The notes below the pieces were generated by a model. That model saw only the letters and a program-made list of their open reading frames with translations, made no database searches and had not been told where the DNA came from. DNA of 5,504 bases from Gammaproteobacteria bacterium (GTDB lineage: Bacteria; Pseudomonadota; Gammaproteobacteria; SZUA-229): the NCBI GenBank assembly GCA_011051475.1, contig DRLE01000003.1, forward strand, positions 1 to 5,504. The letters run 5' to 3'. Made by a program: the position numbers and the translations under genes. Below are positions 1 to 5,504 of the stretch, in pieces (position 1 is the stretch's first letter; each line of letters opens with the position of its first letter).

Positions 1-1239
1 AAGCTGGAAAACCTGGAAAAAGGCATCAACCATGCGCATGACCTGGGCAAAAAGTTCTTTGTTGCCAGCAACCTGATGCCGCATAACAGCAAGGTAAAAA
101 CCTATATGCAGGATATGGCGCCGGTTATCGCGTTACAGCCCGACGCCCTGATCATGTCCGACCCCGGCCTGATTATGATGGTGCGCGAGCGCTGGCCCGA
201 AATGCCTATTCATCTGTCGGTACAGGCCAATACCGTCAACTACGCCTCGGTGAAATTCTGGCAGTCACTGGGACTGGAGCGTGTGATTCTGTCGCGCGAA
301 CTGTCACTGGATGAAATCGAGGAAATCCGTCAGACCTGCCCCGATATGGAACTGGAAGTCTTTGTACACGGTGCCCTGTGCATCGCCTATTCCGGACGCT
401 GTCTGCTGTCGGGCTACTTCAACCACCGCGACCCCAACCAGGGCAGCTGCACCAATTCCTGCCGCTGGGACTACAAAATGCACAATGCCGGTGAAACCGA
501 GTCGGGCGATATCCGGAAAATAGAGTTCGATGCCATGGCGGCGATGAACACGCCGGAACTGTTTCCCGAAACCCATGCCGCCAACCCCGGACGCAAACGC
601 CACCCGCTGGCCGATCGCGTGTATTTAATCGAAGAGCCAAACCGCCCTGAAGAATACATGCCGATTTTCGAGGACGAGCACGGCACCTATATTATGAACT
701 CGAAAGACCTGCGCGCGGTACAGCACGTGGAGCGCCTGGCGAAAATCGGCATCGACTCGCTGAAAATCGAGGGGCGCACAAAATCGCACTATTACGTGGC
801 CCGTACCGCGCAGATCTACCGCCAGGCCATTGACGATGCCGTTGCCGGCCGCGAGTTCAACCCCGACCTCTACGGCAAGCTCGACACCCTGGCCAACCGC
901 GGCTATACCGAGGGCTTTTACCAGCGCCATCCCGACCAGGACTACCAGAACTATCTCAGCAACCACTCCACCCTGGTGCAACAGCAGTTCGTCGGCGAGG
1001 TAACCGCCTACGACCCGGATAACGGCAGCACCGAAGTGCTGGTGAAAAACAAGCTGAAGGTCGGCGACCGCATCGAGGTCATCGCGCCCGGCGGCAATAT
1101 CGATATCACTGTAGAAAGCATGGAAAGCCTGCGCGGCGAACCCATGCAGGAAGCGCCCGGCGGCGGTTATGAAATCCGCATTCCTCTGCCCGCCGACGCT
1201 GATTTTAAACAGGCCCTGCTGGCACGCTACCTTTCCTGA
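1..1239 (+). CDS. trhP: tRNA uridine-34 hydroxylation protein TrhP (YegQ), peptidase U32 family, 5'-truncated
   Basis: This open frame enters from the left edge and ends at TGA 1237-1239, giving 412 residues. Compared from memory with E. coli YegQ (about 453 residues), roughly the first 45-50 residues lie outside the window. The U32 family signature is plain at 355-411: it begins EVFVHGALC and has the paired cysteines of the C-x6-C pattern. Long stretches match YegQ closely, such as DALIMSDPGLIM, HLSVQAN, VILSRELSL, EDEHGTYIMNSKDLRA and SLKIEGRTKS. The C-terminal part (from about 985) is the beta-rich U32 C-terminal domain. TrhP is known to act with prephenate in making 5-hydroxyuridine at wobble position 34 of certain tRNAs in the cytoplasm; despite the family name it need not be a protease. 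The linker after the second cysteine pair seems about ten residues longer than in E. coli. A terminator downstream separates it from the next operon, so no functional link is implied. Confidence 0.95.
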   Translation, partial: KLENLEKGINHAHDLGKKFFVASNLMPHNSKVKTYMQDMAPVIALQPDALIMSDPGLIMMVRERWPEMPIHLSVQANTVNYASVKFWQSLGLERVILSRELSLDEIEEIRQTCPDMELEVFVHGALCIAYSGRCLLSGYFNHRDPNQGSCTNSCRWDYKMHNAGETESGDIRKIEFDAMAAMNTPELFPETHAANPGRKRHPLADRVYLIEEPNRPEEYMPIFEDEHGTYIMNSKDLRAVQHVERLAKIGIDSLKIEGRTKSHYYVARTAQIYRQAIDDAVAGREFNPDLYGKLDTLANRGYTEGFYQRHPDQDYQNYLSNHSTLVQQQFVGEVTAYDPDNGSTEVLVKNKLKVGDRIEVIAPGGNIDITVESMESLRGEPMQEAPGGGYEIRIPLPADADFKQALLARYLS

Positions 1240-1240
1240 T

Positions 1241-1263
1241 ACCGCCAGATCAGCGGTCTTTCT
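1241..1263 (+). terminator. Weak hairpin directly after the trhP stop
   Basis: ACCGC (1241-1245) can pair with GCGGT (1253-1257) across a 7-nt loop, followed by the pyrimidine run CTTTCTC. The 5-bp stem and mixed C/T tail make this a poor terminator by itself. It could be a first attenuation point or an RNA-end stabiliser ahead of the stronger terminator at 1369-1420. Confidence 0.25.
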
Positions 1264-1309
1264 CACCGCACACCTGCTGACGAAGCCCTCCCCGTTACCC
1301 CGTCCGGGC

Positions 1310-1329
1310 AGCGGTGATCCCGCTATTTT
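1310..1329 (+). terminator. Weak hairpin with short T-rich tail
   Basis: AGCGG (1310-1314) pairs with CCGCT (1320-1324) around loop TGATC and is followed by ATTTT. The stem is short but GC-rich. Just downstream, CTGCCGGCAG (1334-1343) is a perfect 10-base palindrome. Both are short enough to arise by chance in a GC-rich spacer, so this is a low-confidence call. Confidence 0.2.
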
Positions 1330-1368
1330 ACGCCTGCCGGCAGCCACGGCATACAGGACTAAAAGACG

Positions 1369-1420
1369 AAAAAAACTGTCATTTTAATAGCGTTACTGTT
1401 GTAAACATGACAGTTTTTTT
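1369..1420 (+). terminator. Rho-independent terminator, possibly bidirectional
   Basis: The left arm 1369-1382 (seven A, then CTGTCAT) is perfectly complementary to the right arm 1407-1420 (ATGACAG, then seven T), giving a 14-bp stem. Past a bulged C at 1406, TTTA (1383-1386) and TAAA (1402-1405) can extend it. The right arm ends in an uninterrupted T7 run, as expected for + strand termination of trhP transcripts. The matching A7 run gives a T7 tail on the other strand, so the element could also stop transcription from the right. The only non-A/T pairs are in the CTGTCAT core, so the hairpin is less GC-rich than classic terminators. Confidence 0.75.
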
Positions 1421-1505
1421 GGGCACGTTCAGGTCGCTTAAGTTATTAAATCAACTACACTTATCAGGGTAAACATCAGAGGAAGCAACAAACCATTCCT
1501 GCCTG

Positions 1506-1531
1506 AATCACAAAATATCCAAATCACAAAA
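1506..1531 (+). repeat. Direct repeat AATCACAAAA x2, 16-bp period
   Basis: AATCACAAAA occurs at 1506-1515 and again, identical, at 1522-1531, with 6 bases (TATCCA) between them. The 16-bp start-to-start distance is about one and a half helical turns. It could be a tandem half-site for a regulator of the downstream operon. It could also be a chance match in A-rich sequence. Confidence 0.4.
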
Positions 1532-1555
1532 CACAACTTCGATTTCTTAACTAGC

Positions 1556-1560
1556 AGGAA
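1556..1560 (+). promoter_or_regulatory. Shine-Dalgarno AGGAA for the GTG start at 1569
   Basis: AGGAA lies 8 nt before GTG 1569-1571, which is good spacing. It decides the start: an in-frame TAA at 1548-1550 closes the frame just upstream, and no other start codon lies between that stop and the GTG. The site is also the right arm of the inverted repeat TTCCTGC (1496-1502) / GCAGGAA (1554-1560), so it could be masked in folded mRNA. Confidence 0.7.
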
Positions 1561-1568
1561 AAACAGCA

Positions 1569-2582
1569 GTGCCCATTTTCCGCGGACAGACGGCCAATGA
1601 CCTTCGTGTAAGCAAGCAGGTATGCAATACATGGCTGTTTTTATGCGCCCTGGCCTGCTTTCTTTTCGCCGTCATCCATACACCGCTCGCAGCAGCCGAA
1701 CACCAGGACAAGGAACATCCCGCTATTGCCGTTCTCTACCCGACCGTCAGCAAGCAGTACAGCGGCATGTTCGAACAATACATCAAGGGTATTGAATCCG
1801 TACCCGGCTACAACTTCATAAGCCTCCGCGTCGACGACAAAACCACGAGCGACAGCCTGAAAGAGTGGAGCGAGCAGAACCATATCAAGGGCTATATTGC
1901 CCTGGGACAGACAACCTACAAACTGGTCGATGCCCTGAACAGCGAACAGAACAGCGAACTACCGCTTATTGCCGGTGGCATGGTGGCGACTCCGCCGGGC
2001 ATCAGCGGCATCAGCCTGTCTGGTGACCCCGAACTCTTTTTCCGCCAGCTGCAACTGCTCAACCCGAGCATCAACCGTGTGTTCTTTATCTACAGTAAAA
2101 AGAACAATGGCTGGCTGGTAAAACGGGCACGAAAGATCAGCCGCAAGTACAACCTCGAATTTATCCCGCTTGAGGTCGACGATTTCAAGCAGGCCACCCT
2201 GCAGTACCGGATCGTTCTCAGGTCCGTACAGCCCGGCAGCGATGCCATCTGGATACCACTGGACAATATCGCCCCCATGGACATTCTGCTGCCCGACATA
2301 TTGCAGACATCCTGGGACAAGCACATTACGGTTTTTTCCAACAACATTATGCACGTACGCCGCGGCACCCTGTTCGCGCTCTATCCTGACCACATCAAGC
2401 AGGGCCGCAGGCTGGTGGCGCTGCTGCAGAGACACCTGGAAAAACCCGGCACCCCGGCCCTGCTCTACCCGTCCGTGGATTTTAAAACCGCAGTGAATAT
2501 ACGCACGGCCACGCACCTGGAACTGAACTACAGCAAGGAACTGATCAAGACTTTCGACAGGGTTTTCCCGGCCTATAAATAG
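1569..2582 (+). CDS. Periplasmic ABC-type substrate-binding protein, stand-alone (ABC_sub_bind-like)
   Basis: The product is a 337-residue secreted protein read from a GTG start with a good Shine-Dalgarno. A signal peptide is clear: basic residues near 5-16, a hydrophobic core around 21-36, and a likely cleavage site after the three alanines at 41-43. The mature protein looks like the two-lobed PF04392-type (ABC_sub_bind) binding fold. It opens with the strand AIAVLYPTVS, has an ALGQTTYKL helix-turn region (about 115), a second-lobe start RVFFIYSKKN (about 170), then DAIWIPLDN, SNNIMHVRRGTLFALYPD, and near the end AVNIRTATHLEL, a pattern typical of this family's C-terminus. No ABC permease or ATPase gene is seen. 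The next gene, a c-di-GMP enzyme, begins 3 nt after the stop. I infer a sensory rather than transport role, as for NspS with MbaA. Family call is fairly sure; ligand unknown. Confidence 0.82.
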   Translation: MPIFRGQTANDLRVSKQVCNTWLFLCALACFLFAVIHTPLAAAEHQDKEHPAIAVLYPTVSKQYSGMFEQYIKGIESVPGYNFISLRVDDKTTSDSLKEWSEQNHIKGYIALGQTTYKLVDALNSEQNSELPLIAGGMVATPPGISGISLSGDPELFFRQLQLLNPSINRVFFIYSKKNNGWLVKRARKISRKYNLEFIPLEVDDFKQATLQYRIVLRSVQPGSDAIWIPLDNIAPMDILLPDILQTSWDKHITVFSNNIMHVRRGTLFALYPDHIKQGRRLVALLQRHLEKPGTPALLYPSVDFKTAVNIRTATHLELNYSKELIKTFDRVFPAYK

Positions 2583-2585
2583 CTC

Positions 2586-4712
2586 ATGAAATTTTTTAAC
2601 CGCAAAATCAATGACGCGCCCATACGAACACAGCTGTTTATCACTGTGGCAGCCGGTATTGTGCTGCTGCTTGGCGCACTGATATTTGCCAGCACCTGGA
2701 TCAGTGACCGACAGGTACGTGAAATGCTGATCGAGCAGGGCAAACAGGCAACGCTGAGCATGGCCGACAGCAGCAAGCTCGCCCTGCTCTACGACAGCCC
2801 GGAAAACGCGGAAAACGCCGTCAAGCTGACACTGGCCTTCCCCGGTGTCAACCATATCAGGATATACAAGGCCGACGGTTCCCTGTTTTACGCTTCCGAT
2901 ACAGACAGGGAAAACATCGATACACCGGATTTCAGCCGGGTGAGCGCATCCAGCCAGCCGAGTATTTTTTCCGAAGACGAAGACACCTGGTGCTTTATCT
3001 CACCGGTCGTTCTCAGGCCCAGCAATGAAAGCCTGCAGGAGCAGCTGTTCGAAAACCCGGCGGACAGCCGGGAAAAACTGATCGGCTATGTCGTTGTCAG
3101 CAGCAGCAAGGACAGTCTGAAGAAGATCGGCAGTGGTATCCTGTTCAGTAATTTCAGCATTGCCATTAGCGTTGGCATTATGCTGCTGCTCGCCCTGCAC
3201 AGCATTATCCGCCGCCTGACCCGGCCACTGTATTCCATTTCAGAAATCATGAAGCAGACCGGAGAGGGCGAACTGGCCGGACAGATCGATCCGCAGGGGC
3301 CGCAGGAAATCACACAGATTGCCGGCGCCTTCAACCGCATGATCAGTGTCCTTGCGGAAAGGGACGAGAAACTGCGCCGGCAGAACATACACCTGGAGAA
3401 ACAGGCGGTACGCGACCATCTCACCGGGCTGATCAACCGGGTCGGCTTCGAACAGTCACTGCAGGTCGTCATCGATGAATGTGCAGCCGATGGCACGGAA
3501 CATGTGCTGTGTTATATGGATCTGGACAAGTTCAAGATCGTCAACGACAGTTGCGGTCACAATGCCGGCGACGAGCTGCTGAAAAACATCACCGGCATTT
3601 TCCGCCACCATATCCGCAAGGACTCGGACGTGCTGGCGCGCGTCGGCGGTGACGAGTTCGCTCTTATCCTGAAAAACTGCAGTGCCGAAAAAGCGAAAAG
3701 TATCGGCGAGAGCATCTGTGAAGATATCAGAAACTACCGCTTTAACTGGGAAGACAGAATTTTTACCATCGGCGTCAGCATCGGCATTGTTCAGATATGT
3801 CACAACACCGGCATTATCCAGGACCTTATCTCACAGGCAGACAGCGCCTGCTACGCCGCCAAGGGCAAGGGTCGCGGCCAGGTCTTTGTCAGCGACAGGG
3901 ATGATGCCAGCCTGCAGCAGCTCAGTGGTGAAACCCGTATTGCCAACCGCATTATCAGTTGCCTGGAAAACGATGACTTCCTGCTGCTGAGCCAGAAAAT
4001 ACAGCCACTGAAAAACTTCACGCAACAGAAACAACAGTTCGAAATCATGCTGCGTATGAACGATGAGCAGGGCCGACCGGTACCGCAGCAAAAGCTGCTT
4101 TCTGCTGCGGAGCGTTACAAGCTGATGAACCAGATCGACCGCTGGGTTATTGCGCAAACCTTCAGCCACCTGTCACCGGCCAACCCCGTGCTGCATACCC
4201 TGGAAACCTGCATTATCGATATCAGCGCCAGCTCACTCGATGATGAAACCCTGCTGCCCTATATCCGCGAACAGTTAAGTATTCATCAGACCCCGCCGGG
4301 ACTGGTCTGTTTTTCGATTACCGAAACCACCACCATCAATAATATCAGCAAGGCGGGGCAGTTTATCGACAGCATCCACCAGCTTGGCTGTCGCATCGCG
4401 CTGGATGATTTTGTCAGTAACTCGTCTTCCTTCGCCTATATCCGGCGCATGAATATCGATTTTCTGAAGATCCACGGTGATTTCTTCCGTGACTTTCTCA
4501 GCAACCCGGTCAACCAGGTCATGGTGCGTTCCATTAACGAAATCGCTCATATCCTGAAAATAAAAACCATTGCCGAGCAGATCGATGACAGCGCCGTACT
4601 TGATGAACTGGTCAGCGCCGGCATTGATTACGCCCAGGGCAGCATTATTGCCGAACCCGTTTCCATCGACGACTGCTGCCAGGCAGAAAGAGCAAGCAAA
4701 TGCGCGCACTGA
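2586..4712 (+). CDS. Membrane c-di-GMP signalling protein: CHASE8-like sensor, HAMP, GGDEF, EAL (EAL degenerate)
   Basis: The product has 708 residues. TM1 is at about 16-38 and a periplasmic region at about 39-184. That region looks CHASE8-like (compare YfiN), with ATLSMADSSKLALLYD followed by FPGVNHIRIYKADGSLFYAS. TM2 is at about 185-207, HAMP at 208-260 with the conserved Pro 214 and Glu 241, then a short helical linker. The GGDEF domain (about 272-435) has the metal-site pattern DLDKFKIVND at 312-321 and an intact GGDEF at 354-358, so diguanylate cyclase activity is likely. The inhibitory I-site reads KDSD (345-348) instead of RxxD. The EAL domain (about 450-695) has EIM at 486-488 in place of EAL and keeps DDF (607-609), Lys 628, Glu 664 and Gln 684. 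It carries Asp 545, Ser 577, His 630 and Asp 667 where Asn, Glu, Asp and Glu are usual. PDE activity is therefore doubtful; it may only bind c-di-GMP. The start lacks a Shine-Dalgarno at normal distance (AGGG is 23 nt upstream) and lies 3 nt after the previous stop, suggesting translational coupling. Confidence 0.92.
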   Translation: MKFFNRKINDAPIRTQLFITVAAGIVLLLGALIFASTWISDRQVREMLIEQGKQATLSMADSSKLALLYDSPENAENAVKLTLAFPGVNHIRIYKADGSLFYASDTDRENIDTPDFSRVSASSQPSIFSEDEDTWCFISPVVLRPSNESLQEQLFENPADSREKLIGYVVVSSSKDSLKKIGSGILFSNFSIAISVGIMLLLALHSIIRRLTRPLYSISEIMKQTGEGELAGQIDPQGPQEITQIAGAFNRMISVLAERDEKLRRQNIHLEKQAVRDHLTGLINRVGFEQSLQVVIDECAADGTEHVLCYMDLDKFKIVNDSCGHNAGDELLKNITGIFRHHIRKDSDVLARVGGDEFALILKNCSAEKAKSIGESICEDIRNYRFNWEDRIFTIGVSIGIVQICHNTGIIQDLISQADSACYAAKGKGRGQVFVSDRDDASLQQLSGETRIANRIISCLENDDFLLLSQKIQPLKNFTQQKQQFEIMLRMNDEQGRPVPQQKLLSAAERYKLMNQIDRWVIAQTFSHLSPANPVLHTLETCIIDISASSLDDETLLPYIREQLSIHQTPPGLVCFSITETTTINNISKAGQFIDSIHQLGCRIALDDFVSNSSSFAYIRRMNIDFLKIHGDFFRDFLSNPVNQVMVRSINEIAHILKIKTIAEQIDDSAVLDELVSAGIDYAQGSIIAEPVSIDDCCQAERASKCAH

Positions 4713-5504
4713 CCGTAAAACCGGTACTGACACTGATGCTGCTCGCCCTGCAGGCAGGCGCACAGGCGCAGATTGCCAGCGAAGATGAAACCCTGCAGAT
4801 GGTTTACGGCGAGGAGCGCATGGTGTCCATCGCCACCGGTAATGAACAATTGCTGTACAAGGCGCCCGCGGTGGCCAGCGTGATTACCCGCCGGGACATC
4901 GAACACTCATCGGCCAGCAGCCTGAACGAGCTGCTGGAAATGGTGCCCGGCCTGCACGTATCGGAAGACTATTATTCCGGCAATGCTATCTACAGCATGC
5001 GTGGTTTCTTCCGTGACCCGGATGCCGGTATGTTGCTCTTGATCAACGGCGTTCCGGTCAACAGCCTGCAGGGCGGCTCGCGTTTTGCCGCCTACCGCCA
5101 GTCGCTGAACAATATCGAGCAGATCGAAATCATTCGCGGTCCGGGTTCCGCCGTTTACGGCGCCGACGCCTTTGTCGGCGTGATCAATATCATTACCCGC
5201 AAATACGAGCAGGGCCAGGCATTCGGCGCCCAGGCCGGCTCTTTCGGCAACCGCGGCGCCTGGATGCAGAACAACTTCAGACTCGGCAAGTGGAAAAACC
5301 ATTTCTCCCTGCAATACCAGGGCGCGGACGGTGATGACAGCCGCGTCATCGACAGCGACCTGCAGAGTTTTCTCGACAGCACCACCGCCACCCGCGCCTC
5401 GCTGGCGCCCGCGGCCATGACCACGGCCTATGACACACTCGACCTGGAGCTGGATCTGGCGCGTGAGCACTGGCGCATCAACCAGTGGCTGTGGCTGAAC
5501 CGCG
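4700..5504 (+). CDS. TonB-dependent outer-membrane receptor, 3'-truncated by the window
   Basis: The frame is open from ATG 4700-4702 to the right edge, giving 268 residues plus one base; such receptors usually run to 600-800 residues, so most of the barrel is missing. A signal peptide spans about 1-23, with probable cleavage after AQA. The stretch around ETLQMVYG (30-37) is a candidate TonB box. The plug domain (about 55-168) shows the family landmarks: APAVASVITRRDIE, LNELLEMVPGLHV, YSMRGF, LLLINGVPVNS, and RGPGSAVYGADAFVGVINII at 146-165. Early barrel strands follow (about 175 onward). No carboxypeptidase-like or STN domain precedes the plug, so it is not an anti-sigma-coupled transducer by its N-terminus. 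The start overlaps the upstream gene by 13 nt, with a purine-rich AAAGAG (4687-4692) 7 nt before ATG. It imports some scarce ligand using TonB energy; the ligand cannot be read from the plug. Confidence 0.93.
   Translation, partial: MRALTVKPVLTLMLLALQAGAQAQIASEDETLQMVYGEERMVSIATGNEQLLYKAPAVASVITRRDIEHSSASSLNELLEMVPGLHVSEDYYSGNAIYSMRGFFRDPDAGMLLLINGVPVNSLQGGSRFAAYRQSLNNIEQIEIIRGPGSAVYGADAFVGVINIITRKYEQGQAFGAQAGSFGNRGAWMQNNFRLGKWKNHFSLQYQGADGDDSRVIDSDLQSFLDSTTATRASLAPAAMTTAYDTLDLELDLAREHWRINQWLWLNR

Larger units (their letters stand above)
1421..1568 (+). promoter_or_regulatory. AT-rich leader and probable promoter region of the three-gene operon
   Basis: This stretch between the terminator and the GTG start at 1569 is much richer in A/T than the flanking genes and has no credible gene. 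As it lies just after a terminator and before a tightly packed operon, the operon promoter should be here. Near-matches to a -10 box, such as TACACT (1456-1461) and TATCAG (1462-1467), lack a good -35 partner at 16-18 bp, so no exact promoter is called. The region holds two copies of AATCACAAAA (1506-1515 and 1522-1531) and the arms TTCCTGC/GCAGGAA (1496-1502 and 1554-1560), listed separately. Confidence 0.4.

Noticed and set aside
379..462. Iron-sulfur cluster site in TrhP from its cysteines
   Set aside because: Three or four cysteines resemble those that bind a cluster in the U32 relatives UbiU/UbiV, but the distal fourth ligand seen there has no counterpart here, so a cluster cannot be supported from sequence alone.
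625..1347. Long open frame on the - strand over the end of trhP
   Set aside because: It is antisense to a strongly conserved gene and its translation shows no recognisable domain. Codon bias of the GC-rich + strand gene explains the lack of stops.
1419..1439. Sigma-54-like promoter (TTGGGCACG followed by TCGCTT)
   Set aside because: The GG to GC distance is 12 bases rather than the required 10, and the -24 element has an extra G.
1456..1467. Sigma-70 -10 boxes TACACT or TATCAG
   Set aside because: Each matches only four of six bases and no acceptable -35 element lies 16-18 bp upstream, so an exact promoter cannot be claimed.
1407..1472. Small open frame (21 codons) starting ATG in the terminator right arm
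   Set aside because: It has no Shine-Dalgarno, starts inside the terminator stem and has no recognisable product.
1623..1661. Lipoprotein signal for the binding protein (Cys 19, 26 and 30 in the signal peptide)
   Set aside because: None of the cysteines is preceded by a proper lipobox, and hydrophobic residues continue past Cys 30 to an ordinary AAA cleavage site.
1959..2855. Long - strand open frame across the binding-protein and GGDEF/EAL genes
   Set aside because: It spans the junction of two well-supported + strand genes and has no family-like features, so it is a shadow frame.
4907..5470. Long - strand open frame opposite the TonB receptor
   Set aside because: The + strand reading gives a textbook plug domain in the same DNA; the antisense translation is low-complexity and unrecognisable.

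Overview
The window looks like chromosomal DNA from a gammaproteobacterium. The first gene is very close to the enterobacterial tRNA-hydroxylation protein TrhP (YegQ), and the other three genes are of kinds common in free-living, often aquatic, Gram-negative proteobacteria. The genes are moderately GC-rich and the main intergenic stretch is clearly AT-rich. The genus cannot be fixed from the sequence. Everything is on the + strand.

Layout. (1) Positions 1-1239 hold the 3' part of trhP, a peptidase-U32-family tRNA-modification gene that enters from the left edge. (2) Positions 1240-1568 are non-coding. They hold two weak hairpins, a strong intrinsic terminator at 1369-1420 that closes the trhP unit, and then an AT-rich leader for the next operon. 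That leader has a 10-base direct repeat and an inverted repeat whose right arm is the Shine-Dalgarno of the next gene. (3) Positions 1569-2582 encode a secreted ABC-type substrate-binding protein (GTG start) with no transporter subunits beside it. (4) Positions 2586-4712 encode a two-TM membrane protein with the order periplasmic CHASE8-like sensor, HAMP, GGDEF, EAL. The diguanylate cyclase signature is intact, but the EAL half has lost several catalytic residues. (5) From 4700 to the right edge runs the 5' part of a TonB-dependent outer-membrane receptor gene, overlapping the previous gene by 13 nt.

Genes 3-5 are packed (3-nt gap, then 13-nt overlap) and are almost certainly one operon. The most interesting reading is a signalling triad crossing the envelope. 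The TonB receptor would bring a ligand through the outer membrane, the stand-alone binding protein would catch it in the periplasm, and the bound or free form would set the activity of the c-di-GMP enzyme in the inner membrane. This resembles the logic of NspS-MbaA (binding protein plus GGDEF/EAL protein) and YfiR-YfiN (periplasmic regulator plus CHASE8-HAMP-GGDEF), with an added outer-membrane gate. The linkage and domain calls are seen in the sequence. The signalling route is inference, and the ligand is unknown.
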